Positions 18,378 to 25,480 of a stretch of 64,000 nt of DNA are shown here, in pieces. The first letter of the stretch is position 1, and the number at the start of each line of letters is the position of its first letter. A model generated the notes under the pieces. That model saw only the letters and a list, made by a program, of their open reading frames with translations. It ran no database searches and had not been told where the DNA came from. The translations under genes and the position numbers were made by a program. Source of the stretch: JASHPR01 sp963815375 (lineage in GTDB: Bacteria; Actinomycetota; Actinomycetes; Streptosporangiales; Streptosporangiaceae); assembly GCA_963815375.1 (NCBI GenBank), contig CAWFGX010000005.1:1240001-1304000 (forward strand). Direction: 5' to 3'.

Positions 18378-18542
18378 GCCTCCGGGCCGCTTTGAGGCGC
18401 CGCGTTTCCCTCGTGGCTCGGTCGCAGGCTCCCTCACTCCTCAGTACAACGCGGCACCGCGGCCCTTCGGCTCGCTCGCTGACTGGTCTACCCCAAACCT
18501 GCTGCCGGGTCGGGCGGATCGGCTTGACCGCCAAGAGCAAAC

Positions 18543-18557
18543 TGGTTATGGTTTTCA
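18543..18557 (+). promoter_or_regulatory. Candidate Zur (zinc uptake regulator) operator
   Basis: TGGTTATGGTTTTCA matches the actinobacterial Zur consensus TGAAAATGATTTTCA at 11 of 15 positions, with the right half site intact and the left half degenerate. It lies 58 bases before the start of a zinc/manganese-type binding protein gene, where a Zur site is expected. The weak left half keeps confidence moderate. Confidence 0.42.
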
Positions 18558-18614
18558 TTTGTAATAGCCGTGGATCCCGGCGTACCCCCTCATGAGTCCT
18601 CACCTGGAGGAAGG

Positions 18615-19547
18615 ATGACCATACCTGGCCGCGGGATCAAGCTGGCTGCGCTGGCGGTCGCAGCAGGGCTGCTGGCTGCCGCATGCTCGTCGGCAGCATC
18701 TGGTTCCGCCGACCCGAACGGCCCGATCTCAGCCGTAGGGGCCGAGAACGAGTATGCCAACTTGATCAGCCAGATCGGCGGCAAGTACGTGCGGGTGACC
18801 GCGATCGAGAGCAACCCCAACACCGACCCGCACACGTTCGAGGCCAGCCCGAGCGTCGCGCAGGAGGTCAGCGCCGCCCAGCTGGTGGTCCAGAACGGCA
18901 TCGGCTACGACACATACATGAACAGGATCGAGTCGGCGCAGCCCAGCTCGACCCGCAAGGTCATCGTGGTTCAGAACCTCCTCCACCTGCCGGACAGCAC
19001 CCCGAACCCGCACCTGTGGTACTCGCCGACCACGATGCCTGCCGTGGCGAAGGCGGTGGCGGCCGACCTGTCAGCACTGCAGCCCGCACACAGCAGCTAC
19101 TTCCACGCCAACGCGGAAAAGTTCGACAGCTCGCTGCAGCCCTGGCTGCAGGCGATCGCGCAGTTCAAGGCCACCCACCCAGGTACCCCGGTCGCGGTCA
19201 CGGAGCCTGTCGGCGACTACATGCTCCAGGCAGCCGGAGCCAACATCCTCACGCCGTTCGTGTTCCAGGCGGACATCATGAACGGGGTCGACCCCAGCCC
19301 TCAGGACGTCGCTCTCCAGAACAGCCTGTTCTCCGGCCACAAGGTGAAGGTCTTCCTGTACAACCAGCAGGTGACCGACTCGCTGACCCAGTCGTTCCTC
19401 AAGCTGGCCAGCCAGTATCACGTCCCGGTAGTCGGGGTCTACGAGACGATGCCAACACCCGGCTACAGCTACCAGTCCTGGATGCTCGCAGAGGTCCAGG
19501 CCTTGACCAAGGCTCTCGACAACGGAACCTCGACCCAGAAACTGTGA
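18615..19547 (+). CDS. Zinc/manganese ABC transporter substrate-binding lipoprotein
   Basis: A 310-residue TroA/ZnuA-type cluster 9 binding protein. Signal peptide with lipobox LAAAC (Cys about 26). Metal-ligand histidines are seen in DPHTFEASPS and NPHLWYSP. The third ligand region, normally HDAFGY, reads TEPVGDYMLQAAG, so a histidine is replaced and Glu or Asp may take its place. C-terminal GVYETMPTPGYSYQSWM is family-like. The ATG 18615 follows GGAGGAAGG. It heads a four-gene operon with ATPase and two permeases and probably captures Zn(II), which fits the candidate Zur box upstream; Mn(II) remains possible. Confidence 0.88.
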   Translation: MTIPGRGIKLAALAVAAGLLAAACSSAASGSADPNGPISAVGAENEYANLISQIGGKYVRVTAIESNPNTDPHTFEASPSVAQEVSAAQLVVQNGIGYDTYMNRIESAQPSSTRKVIVVQNLLHLPDSTPNPHLWYSPTTMPAVAKAVAADLSALQPAHSSYFHANAEKFDSSLQPWLQAIAQFKATHPGTPVAVTEPVGDYMLQAAGANILTPFVFQADIMNGVDPSPQDVALQNSLFSGHKVKVFLYNQQVTDSLTQSFLKLASQYHVPVVGVYETMPTPGYSYQSWMLAEVQALTKALDNGTSTQKL

Positions 19548-19549
19548 TC

Positions 19550-20503
19550 ATGGCAGAGCCGCGAACGAACACGAGTCAGAGTGTGGCCCGACCCGGCCAG
19601 CATCTCCTGCCCCGGCAGGGAGTGCGGGCCGGGCCCAGCCTGGACGCGGAGCCGGACGAGGCGCTGGGTGTCACCGGCCTCACCGTCCGGCTGGGCGGCC
19701 GCGAGGTGCTGCGTGACGTCAGCTTCACGATCAGGCGCGGTGAGTTTGTCGGTCTCATCGGCTCCAACGGGGCCGGCAAGACCACCCTCATGCGGGCGAT
19801 ACTCGGCCTGCTGCAGCCCGCAGCGGGCGAAATCCGCATCGTCGGCAGGCCTCGCCGGGGCAAGGCCCGCGCCGGCACTGCCATCGGCTACGTGCCGCAG
19901 AAGATCCAGTTCGACCCCGACATCCCGCTGCGAGCCCGGGACCTGGTCGCGCTGGGCCTGGACGGGCACCGTCTCGGCTTCCCGCTGCCGTCCCGGTCAC
20001 GCCGCGGGCTGGTGGACGACATGCTGCGTGCTGTCGACGCCGAGCACATCGCCGACGCGCGGGTTGGCCTGCTCTCCGGCGGTGAGCAGCAGCGGATCAT
20101 GATCGCGCACGCGCTGGTCAGCCGTCCCGGGCTGCTGCTGCTGGACGAGCCACTGGCGAACCTCGACATCGCAAATGAACAGGAAGTGGTCGGGCTGCTG
20201 GCCCGCATCGCCCGGGAGCAGCAGATCGCCGTGCTGATCTCGGCGCACGAGATGAACCCGCTGCTTCCGGTCATGGACCGGATCGTGTACATGGCGGCCG
20301 GGCGGGCGGCCAGCGGGCCCACCGACGAGGTGGTGCGCGACGAGGTGCTCACCGAGCTATACGGCCGCCACGTCGACGTGATCCGTCTCCACGGCCGGGT
20401 CCTGGTGGTAGCCGGGCCCGAACTCCCGGCGGAAGCTGCGAGCGGGCGCGTCCCAGCCGAAGACGCCGAGCGCAGCCGCGCCCCGGTAGCCGGGGCCGGG
20501 TAG
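19550..20503 (+). CDS. Metal ABC transporter ATP-binding protein
   Basis: A 317-residue ATPase, longer than typical (about 250) because of a 40-residue N-terminal and a 35-residue C-terminal extension. Walker A is GSNGAGKTT, the signature is LSGGEQQR, Walker B is LLLLDEP and the switch histidine is in ISAHEMNPL. It powers the cluster 9 metal importer formed with the neighbouring genes. A GTG at 19544 overlaps the previous stop (GTGA); ATG 19550 is given as start. Spacing supports a single transcript. Confidence 0.93.
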   Translation: MAEPRTNTSQSVARPGQHLLPRQGVRAGPSLDAEPDEALGVTGLTVRLGGREVLRDVSFTIRRGEFVGLIGSNGAGKTTLMRAILGLLQPAAGEIRIVGRPRRGKARAGTAIGYVPQKIQFDPDIPLRARDLVALGLDGHRLGFPLPSRSRRGLVDDMLRAVDAEHIADARVGLLSGGEQQRIMIAHALVSRPGLLLLDEPLANLDIANEQEVVGLLARIAREQQIAVLISAHEMNPLLPVMDRIVYMAAGRAASGPTDEVVRDEVLTELYGRHVDVIRLHGRVLVVAGPELPAEAASGRVPAEDAERSRAPVAGAG

Positions 20504-20508
20504 CCGGC

Positions 20509-21417
20509 GTGGAGCGGGTACTGCGGGCCATCGTTGAGCCGGGTTTCTTCAGCAGCTCGCCGGTCCACGTGGCCCTGCTGGTCGGCGGTGTCGTAGCGGT
20601 GGTGTGCGGCATCGTCGGCACTTTCACGGTTATGCGCGGGCAGTCGTACGCCGCGCACGGGCTCGGCGACATCAGTGCGACCGGTGGCGCTGGATCCTTC
20701 CTCGTCGCGATCAGCCCGATATGGGGTTTCGCCGGGGCCAGTGTTGTGGCGGCGGGGATCATGGACCTCATCGGCGTCCAGCGCGTGCGGGGCCGCGATC
20801 TTGCGACCGGCATCGTGCGTGGGGCTGGGCTCGGCCTGGCCGCGCTTTTTCTCTACTGGGACACGACACGGACATCGACGACTGGCGCGCCGATCACGAT
20901 CCTGTTCGGGTCCATGTTCACGATCGACAGCTCGCTCGTCTGGGTGATCGCACTGTTCAGCGTGGCCGCGGCTGGCATCATCGCGGTGCTGTACCGCCCG
21001 CTGCTGCTGAGTACGGTCAGCGCGGACCTGGCGTACGTGCGCGGGATCCCGGTGCGCCTCGTCGGCACCGCGGCCCTGGCTGCGCTGGCGCTCGCGGTGT
21101 CACTGTCGGCGATAACGATCGGCGCGATCCTCAGCACGGCTTTGCTCGTCGGGCCAGCGGCGACAGCGCTGCGGCTGACCAGCCGGCCCGGCCTGATGAT
21201 GGCCTGGTCAGCGCTGATCGGCCTGGCCGCTACCTGGCTGGGCGTACTGCTCGCCTACGACAGCTACTACTGGCCGGCACTGCCTGTAGGGCACGAGCTG
21301 GGCCGGCAGGGCTGGCCGGTCAGCTTCTTCGTCGTGGCCCTGGTCCTGGTCTTTTTCCTGCTGGCAAGAACCCGGCGGGACCAGCGCGGGAAGGGCCCAT
21401 GTTCAGCGGTTTCATGA
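20509..21417 (+). CDS. Metal ABC transporter permease (first of two)
   Basis: A 302-residue membrane protein of the ZnuB/TroC family with about eight helices. VMRGQSYAAHGLGDISATGGAG corresponds to the conserved N-terminal loop, and LSAITIGAILSTALLVGPAATALRL to the conserved C-terminal segment (both quoted in part only as landmarks: ISATGGAG and LLVGPAAT). GTG start five bases after the ATPase stop. The operon encodes two different permeases, so the transport channel is probably a heterodimer. Confidence 0.9.
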   Translation: MERVLRAIVEPGFFSSSPVHVALLVGGVVAVVCGIVGTFTVMRGQSYAAHGLGDISATGGAGSFLVAISPIWGFAGASVVAAGIMDLIGVQRVRGRDLATGIVRGAGLGLAALFLYWDTTRTSTTGAPITILFGSMFTIDSSLVWVIALFSVAAAGIIAVLYRPLLLSTVSADLAYVRGIPVRLVGTAALAALALAVSLSAITIGAILSTALLVGPAATALRLTSRPGLMMAWSALIGLAATWLGVLLAYDSYYWPALPVGHELGRQGWPVSFFVVALVLVFFLLARTRRDQRGKGPCSAVS

Positions 21418-22229
21418 TCAACACCTGGACCGTGGCCACGATCGTCGCGGTCGTCGCCGGCGTCGTCGGGTTCTTCGTCGTGCTCCGCGGCTCGGCCTTC
21501 GTCGCCGACGCGCTGCCCACCGGCGCATTCGCCGGCGCGGCCGGGGCTAGCCTGATCGGGGTCAATACGCTGCTGGGGCTGGGTGCGTTCTCGCTGCTCG
21601 GAGCGCTGGCCATCGGATGGCTCGGCCGCCGAGCCCGGCACGATGTGGCTGTGGCCCTGGCGCTTGTGGCAATGCTCGGGCTCGGCTCGCTGTTCCTCAG
21701 TTTCACCACCGAGTACGCGGACGAGATCTACTCGCTGCTGTTCGGTGAAGTGCTCGGCATCAGCGTGAACGAGGTGGCGCCTGTTGCCGTGCTCGGCGCT
21801 GTGAGCATCGCCGCGATCCTGGTGATGTACCGCCCGCTGATGCTGTCTACGGTCGTCCCCGAGATCGGCGAGGCGCGCGGCGTTCGTGCCGACCGGGTTG
21901 AGATGGCCTTCCTCATTGTCGTCGCGCTCGCCACCAGCATGGCGGTGCCCGTGGTGGGCGCCCTGCTGATCTTCAGCCTCATGATTGGCCCGCCCTCCGC
22001 GGCGAGGGCAGTGACCAACCGTCCGTTCATTGCCCTAGGTCTTTCGGTGATCCTGGCGGTGGGGACGGTGTGGGTCGCGATCGCCCTCTCGTATCAGACC
22101 AACTGGCCGATCGGGTTCTTCGTCGGGGCGCTGGGCGCGGTGTGCTACGCGGCCGGGCGTGGCTGGGCGGCGCTGCGGAACGCGCTCCCGCGTCCGCCAG
22201 CCCGGCTCATCCCGGCTGGCCAGCGCTGA
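21399..22229 (+). CDS. Metal ABC transporter permease (second of two)
   Basis: A 276-residue ZnuB/TroC-type permease, homologous to but clearly different from the preceding one (VVLRGSAFVADALPTGAFAG near the N terminus, VPVVGALLIFSLMIGPPSAA near the C terminus). The ATG at 21399 lies inside the end of the first permease gene, a 19-base overlap that couples their translation. The 3' end overlaps the convergent rhomboid-like gene by 23 bases. With its partner it should form the membrane channel of the zinc/manganese importer. Confidence 0.9.
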   Translation: MFSGFMINTWTVATIVAVVAGVVGFFVVLRGSAFVADALPTGAFAGAAGASLIGVNTLLGLGAFSLLGALAIGWLGRRARHDVAVALALVAMLGLGSLFLSFTTEYADEIYSLLFGEVLGISVNEVAPVAVLGAVSIAAILVMYRPLMLSTVVPEIGEARGVRADRVEMAFLIVVALATSMAVPVVGALLIFSLMIGPPSAARAVTNRPFIALGLSVILAVGTVWVAIALSYQTNWPIGFFVGALGAVCYAAGRGWAALRNALPRPPARLIPAGQR

Positions 22230-22893
22230 CGGCGCTGTCCGGTTCCTCACCGAGAGGCGGGGGCTGTGGCTGCCCGCGCCGCCTTCGCAGCTGCAAGACC
22301 AGGAGACTGCCACATACGGCCGCGACGGTCATCGCGGTGACATGACCGACAGCGGCCACGTCGAGGTGGCTGAGCCCACCGAAGATGTCACCAGGGACGA
22401 TCAGCAGCACCAGATCGAGCGCTGCCGCGCCGCGTGCCACCCAGGAGCCGTACAGCAGCGCCACCACGGCCGCGGACACGACGATGTAGGACGGCCCGAC
22501 ATCGACCAGGTACCTGTCCACCGCCGGGAGCAGCCCGCGGGACACCCGGTAGTCGACGATCCCCTCGCTGACCAGCGTCCCGATCACGTGCCCGGCTCCG
22601 CACACCAGGGCCGTGCGCCAGTTGCCGAGCACCCTGATAGCGCCGAACATCGCCAGCGCGATCAGGGCCGGCCAGGCGGCCGGCGATCCCTGGGAAAAGA
22701 AGGCGGAGGCCACGAGCGAGCCAGCCGGGTCCCGCTGGAGATTATGCACGTTCGTGCTGGCCCACCCGATGACCGCCGCCTGGCCGCGGGCGGAGAGCAG
22801 CGCATAGGTCACCTGGGCGACGACGAACGCTGCCAGGTAGACCCAGGCCACCGCATAACGAGTGAAGACCGCCTTCCGGGGTGGCCATCGCAT
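22207..22893 (-). CDS. Rhomboid-like membrane protein
   Basis: A 228-residue protein with about six membrane helices. ALVCGAGHVIGTLVSEG, DVGPSYIVVSA and VGHVTAMTV place it in the actinobacterial rhomboid-like group; the serine of GPSY and the histidine of VGH could form an intramembrane protease dyad. Start ATG 22893 (MRWPPRK) gives a positively charged N terminus directly before helix 1; the open frame continues to 23133 but that part looks noncoding. It is convergent with, and overlaps, the zinc permease gene. Activity and substrates are unknown. Confidence 0.75.
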   Translation of the reverse strand: MRWPPRKAVFTRYAVAWVYLAAFVVAQVTYALLSARGQAAVIGWASTNVHNLQRDPAGSLVASAFFSQGSPAAWPALIALAMFGAIRVLGNWRTALVCGAGHVIGTLVSEGIVDYRVSRGLLPAVDRYLVDVGPSYIVVSAAVVALLYGSWVARGAAALDLVLLIVPGDIFGGLSHLDVAAVGHVTAMTVAAVCGSLLVLQLRRRRGQPQPPPLGEEPDSAVSAGQPG

Positions 22894-22989
22894 GAAGGCC
22901 AGACTAAGGATGCGGCCCGGACTCGTCACACCGGGATGCCAAGGAAAGGCCTTCTGTCGGCTTGCTCTGGGTCCAGCCCGAGGGCTGCC

Positions 22990-23145
22990 CAGGTACGGGA
23001 CACCCTCGGCTACGAGCAGCGGTTCGCCCTCAGCCGCGAGCGCTGGCAGCAGTTCGCCACGGTGCCCGTCGAGATCGACGGCCTGGCACCGTCCCTGGCC
23101 CAGTTTGGTCTCCGCAACGCCCGCAACGCCCATCCAGCGCCCTGA
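22990..23145 (+). pseudogene. Possible relic resembling the end of a DUF397 protein
   Basis: In one plus frame this stretch reads AAQVRDTLGYEQRFALSRER then WQQFA. The spacing VRD...F.LS...W..F resembles the C-terminal half of the small actinobacterial DUF397 proteins (VRDSK...W..F). No start codon with a ribosome site and no N-terminal WxKSSxS motif are present, so at best it is a remnant. Weak call. Confidence 0.22.
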
Positions 23146-23182
23146 GTTACCCCTCGCGGATGCAAAACTGCAGGTCAGGTGC

Positions 23183-23212
23183 TTGACATAACTCGAATCC
23201 CTGTTCGATAGT
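23183..23212 (+). promoter_or_regulatory. Mutasome promoter (-35 TTGACA, -10 GATAGT)
   Basis: TTGACA at 23183-23188 is a perfect -35 element; GATAGT at 23207-23212 is an acceptable -10, 18 bases apart. The predicted transcription start, about seven bases further, coincides with the GTG at 23220, so the mRNA of the first gene appears leaderless. Confidence 0.65.
23193..23208 (+). promoter_or_regulatory. LexA (SOS) box
   Basis: TCGAATCCCTGTTCGA matches the actinobacterial SOS box TCGAAC-N4-GTTCGA in 11 of 12 fixed positions and exact spacing. It sits between and overlaps the -35 and -10 of the mutasome promoter, the ideal place for repression. LexA cleavage after DNA damage should release the operon. 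Confidence 0.85.
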
Positions 23213-23219
23213 TGTCCGG

Positions 23220-23954
23220 GTGGGGGTGCAAGTCACACAGGCCCCGCAGGTCACGCCACTGTCGTCGCCACAGCTGTCACCGCGGCACCTGCTGTCGCGG
23301 CACGGTGATGAAGGCGCGCTGACCGGTGAGGGCGTCCTGCCAGTACTGCCTGCCCTGCGGGAGCTGCTTCCCGCTGGGGGGCTGCAGCGCGGCTCGGTCG
23401 TGGCGGCCGGAGGCTGGAGCCTGCTCTGCCTGGCACTGGCTGCTGAGGCGTCGGCAGCCGGGGCCTGGTGCGCTGTGACCGGGCTGCCCCATGCGGGGAT
23501 GGCTGCTGCGGCCGACGCAGGCCTGGATCCGGGACGGATGCTGCTGGTCGCGGAGCCAGGCCCGGGCTGGCCGCAGGTGGTGGCGTCGCTGCTGGACGGC
23601 TGCGAGCTGGTGCTGCTGCACCCGCCGGACCGGCCCTCTGCCGTGGTGCGGCGGCGGATCGAGGCCACCGTGCGCCGCTTCGGTGGCGTGCTCGTGGTCG
23701 CCGGGGACTGGGAGGGCGCGCAGGTCCGGCTGCTGGTGACCGACCAGGAGTGGGCGGGAATCGGGGCAGGCCACGGGCGGTTGCGAGCCCGCCGGGTACG
23801 GGTTGTGGCGGACGGAAGGGGCGCAGCGGCGCGGCCGCGGGCCCGGTGGCTATGGCTCCCCGCCCCCGACGGGTCAGTGGCCGTCAGCGACCAGGCCGAG
23901 GCCGCGGCCGGCCAGTCCGAGATCGCCGGCGAGGCGCTCCGGAGTACCGGGTGA
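23220..23954 (+). CDS. imuA': ImuA'-like mutasome protein
   Basis: A 244-residue protein, first gene of the SOS mutasome. It resembles actinobacterial ImuA': a RecA-like core with ALRELLPAGGLQRGSVVAA near residue 45 and GCELVLLHPPDRPSA, but the Walker A lysine/serine is missing, so nucleotide hydrolysis is doubtful. In mycobacteria ImuA' associates with ImuB and the DnaE2 polymerase during damage-induced mutagenesis. GTG 23220 lies at the predicted transcription start; GTG 23226 is a near alternative. Its stop overlaps the imuB start (GTGA). Identification rests partly on the neighbours. Confidence 0.82.
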   Translation: MGVQVTQAPQVTPLSSPQLSPRHLLSRHGDEGALTGEGVLPVLPALRELLPAGGLQRGSVVAAGGWSLLCLALAAEASAAGAWCAVTGLPHAGMAAAADAGLDPGRMLLVAEPGPGWPQVVASLLDGCELVLLHPPDRPSAVVRRRIEATVRRFGGVLVVAGDWEGAQVRLLVTDQEWAGIGAGHGRLRARRVRVVADGRGAAARPRARWLWLPAPDGSVAVSDQAEAAAGQSEIAGEALRSTG

Positions 23955-25408
23955 CGACGGTCAGCGGGCCGCCGCAGCGGGTTCTCGTGGTGTGGTGCCC
24001 GGGCTGGGGGCCGGACTCAGGTCCGGACGCCGGGGCGTTCGAGCAGGTAGTGAGCGCGGTGGAGGAGTTCTCCCCGCGGGTGGAGGTACTGCGCCCGGGG
24101 GCCTGCGCCATCGGCACCCGCGGTCCGGCCAGGTACTTCGGCGGCGAGGAGGCCCTGGCAGGGAAGATCGCCAGTGCTGTCGCCGGCCGGGGGTACCCGT
24201 GCCGGGTTGGCGTCGCCGACGGCCTGTTCGCCGCGCACCTCGCCGCGCAGGCGACGGGCGCGGTTCTGGTCGTGGAGCCGGGGGAGACGTCCGCGTTCCT
24301 TGCCCCGCACCCGGTCAGCGTGCTGGGGGATCCGGAACTCGCCGACCTGCTGTCCCGCCTCGGAGCCGGAACGCTGGGGGAGTTCGCGGCGCTGCCGGCC
24401 GCGTCGGCGGCGGCCCGGTTCGGGGCACAGGGGGCGATCGCGCACCGGCTGGCGCACGGCCTGGACCCGCGGCCGCTGGTACCCCGGCCGCCCTCCGCCG
24501 ACCTCTCCGTCTCGGCTGAGTTCGACCCGCCGGCCGGGCAGGCCGAGCCGGTGGCATTCGCCGCCAAAGCACTCGCCGAGCAGATGCACGCTGGGCTTGC
24601 CGCCAGGGGCCTTGCCTGCGTGCGCGTGCAGGTACAAGCGACCTGCGAAGACGGGCAGGAGATCACCCGGCTGTGGCGGCACGACGGGCTGCTGTCCGCG
24701 CTGGCGGTGGCCGAGCGGGTGCGCTGGCAGCTGGCAGGGTGGCGGGCAGCCCGGGACGCACACCGCGAAGGCACGAACGCACCAGGCGCGGATGACGGGG
24801 GCGAGGGGGCGGCGGGTGACGGGGACGAGGGCGCGGCGGCCGGCGGGATCACGCTGCTGCGGCTGGTTCCCGACCAGCTGGTGCGGGCCACGGGCCGCCA
24901 GCTCGGGCTGTGGGGCGATGCGGCGGTCAGCGACCGGGTGGCGCGCGCCGCCCTCCGGGTGCAGGCCATGCTCGGGCATGGCTCGGTGACGCGCCCGGTG
25001 CTGGCAGGCGGCCGCAGCCCGGCCGACCAGGTGACGCTGGTGCCGTTCGGCGACGCCGCAGATCCGGCACTCCCGCCAGACAGGCCGTGGCCAGGGCGGA
25101 TCCCCGCGCCCGCGCCGGCGACGGTCTACCCGTTCCCGCTGCCGGCCAGGGTGCTCGACGAGTCAGGGAACCTGGTGACGGTGACCGGGCGGGCGCTGGT
25201 TTCCGCGCCCCCCGCCCGTCTGTCGGTCTGCGGCGGCCCGCGGCTGGCAATCACCTCGTGGGCAGGACCGTGGCCGGTCGCCGAGCGGTGGTGGCGTCCG
25301 GCGAGCGCGCGCCGGAAGGCAAGGTTCCAGCTGGTCGTTGACGACGGGAGCGCCTGGCTGGCTGTGCTGCAGGACGGCCAGTGGCTGATCGAGGCCAGAT
25401 ACGAGTGA
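23951..25408 (+). CDS. imuB: ImuB, catalytically inactive Y-family polymerase-like hub
   Basis: A 485-residue Y-family relative. The first active-site strand reads VLVVWCPGWG and the second ARYFGGEEALA, so the metal-binding acidic residues of true Y polymerases are absent, as in known ImuB. A beta-clamp binding motif QLGLWGD lies near residue 318, and a conserved C-terminal domain (GPWPVAERWW ... ARYE) follows. In mycobacteria ImuB links the sliding clamp to ImuA' and DnaE2. A low-complexity acidic insert (DDGGEGAAGDGDEGAAAGG, about residues 280-298) lies just before the clamp motif region. GTG start overlaps the imuA' stop. Confidence 0.9.
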   Translation: MTTVSGPPQRVLVVWCPGWGPDSGPDAGAFEQVVSAVEEFSPRVEVLRPGACAIGTRGPARYFGGEEALAGKIASAVAGRGYPCRVGVADGLFAAHLAAQATGAVLVVEPGETSAFLAPHPVSVLGDPELADLLSRLGAGTLGEFAALPAASAAARFGAQGAIAHRLAHGLDPRPLVPRPPSADLSVSAEFDPPAGQAEPVAFAAKALAEQMHAGLAARGLACVRVQVQATCEDGQEITRLWRHDGLLSALAVAERVRWQLAGWRAARDAHREGTNAPGADDGGEGAAGDGDEGAAAGGITLLRLVPDQLVRATGRQLGLWGDAAVSDRVARAALRVQAMLGHGSVTRPVLAGGRSPADQVTLVPFGDAADPALPPDRPWPGRIPAPAPATVYPFPLPARVLDESGNLVTVTGRALVSAPPARLSVCGGPRLAITSWAGPWPVAERWWRPASARRKARFQLVVDDGSAWLAVLQDGQWLIEARYE

Positions 25409-25480
25409 GCGCGGCCACGTGGCCGAGCGTGCCGAGCTGCCTCGGAGAGCGACAGGGGCTGAGGAGCAAGGGGAGGGATC

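Larger units (their letters stand above)
18262..18614. other. Intergenic region upstream of the metal transporter operon
   Basis: 353 bases without a convincing gene. It contains three tandem 19-20-bp repeats (18319-18377), a related CTCGCTCGCTG motif at about 18470-18480, and a candidate Zur operator (18543-18557) close to the zinc-transporter start. The ribosome site CTGGAGGAAGG is at its right end. Confidence 0.6.
22894..23219. other. Divergent region between rhomboid-like gene and mutasome
   Basis: 326 bases. The right end holds the SOS promoter of the mutasome (23183-23212). About 22990-23145 on the plus strand contains a protein-like stretch (see separate entry). I see no RNA gene or repeat here. 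Confidence 0.5.
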
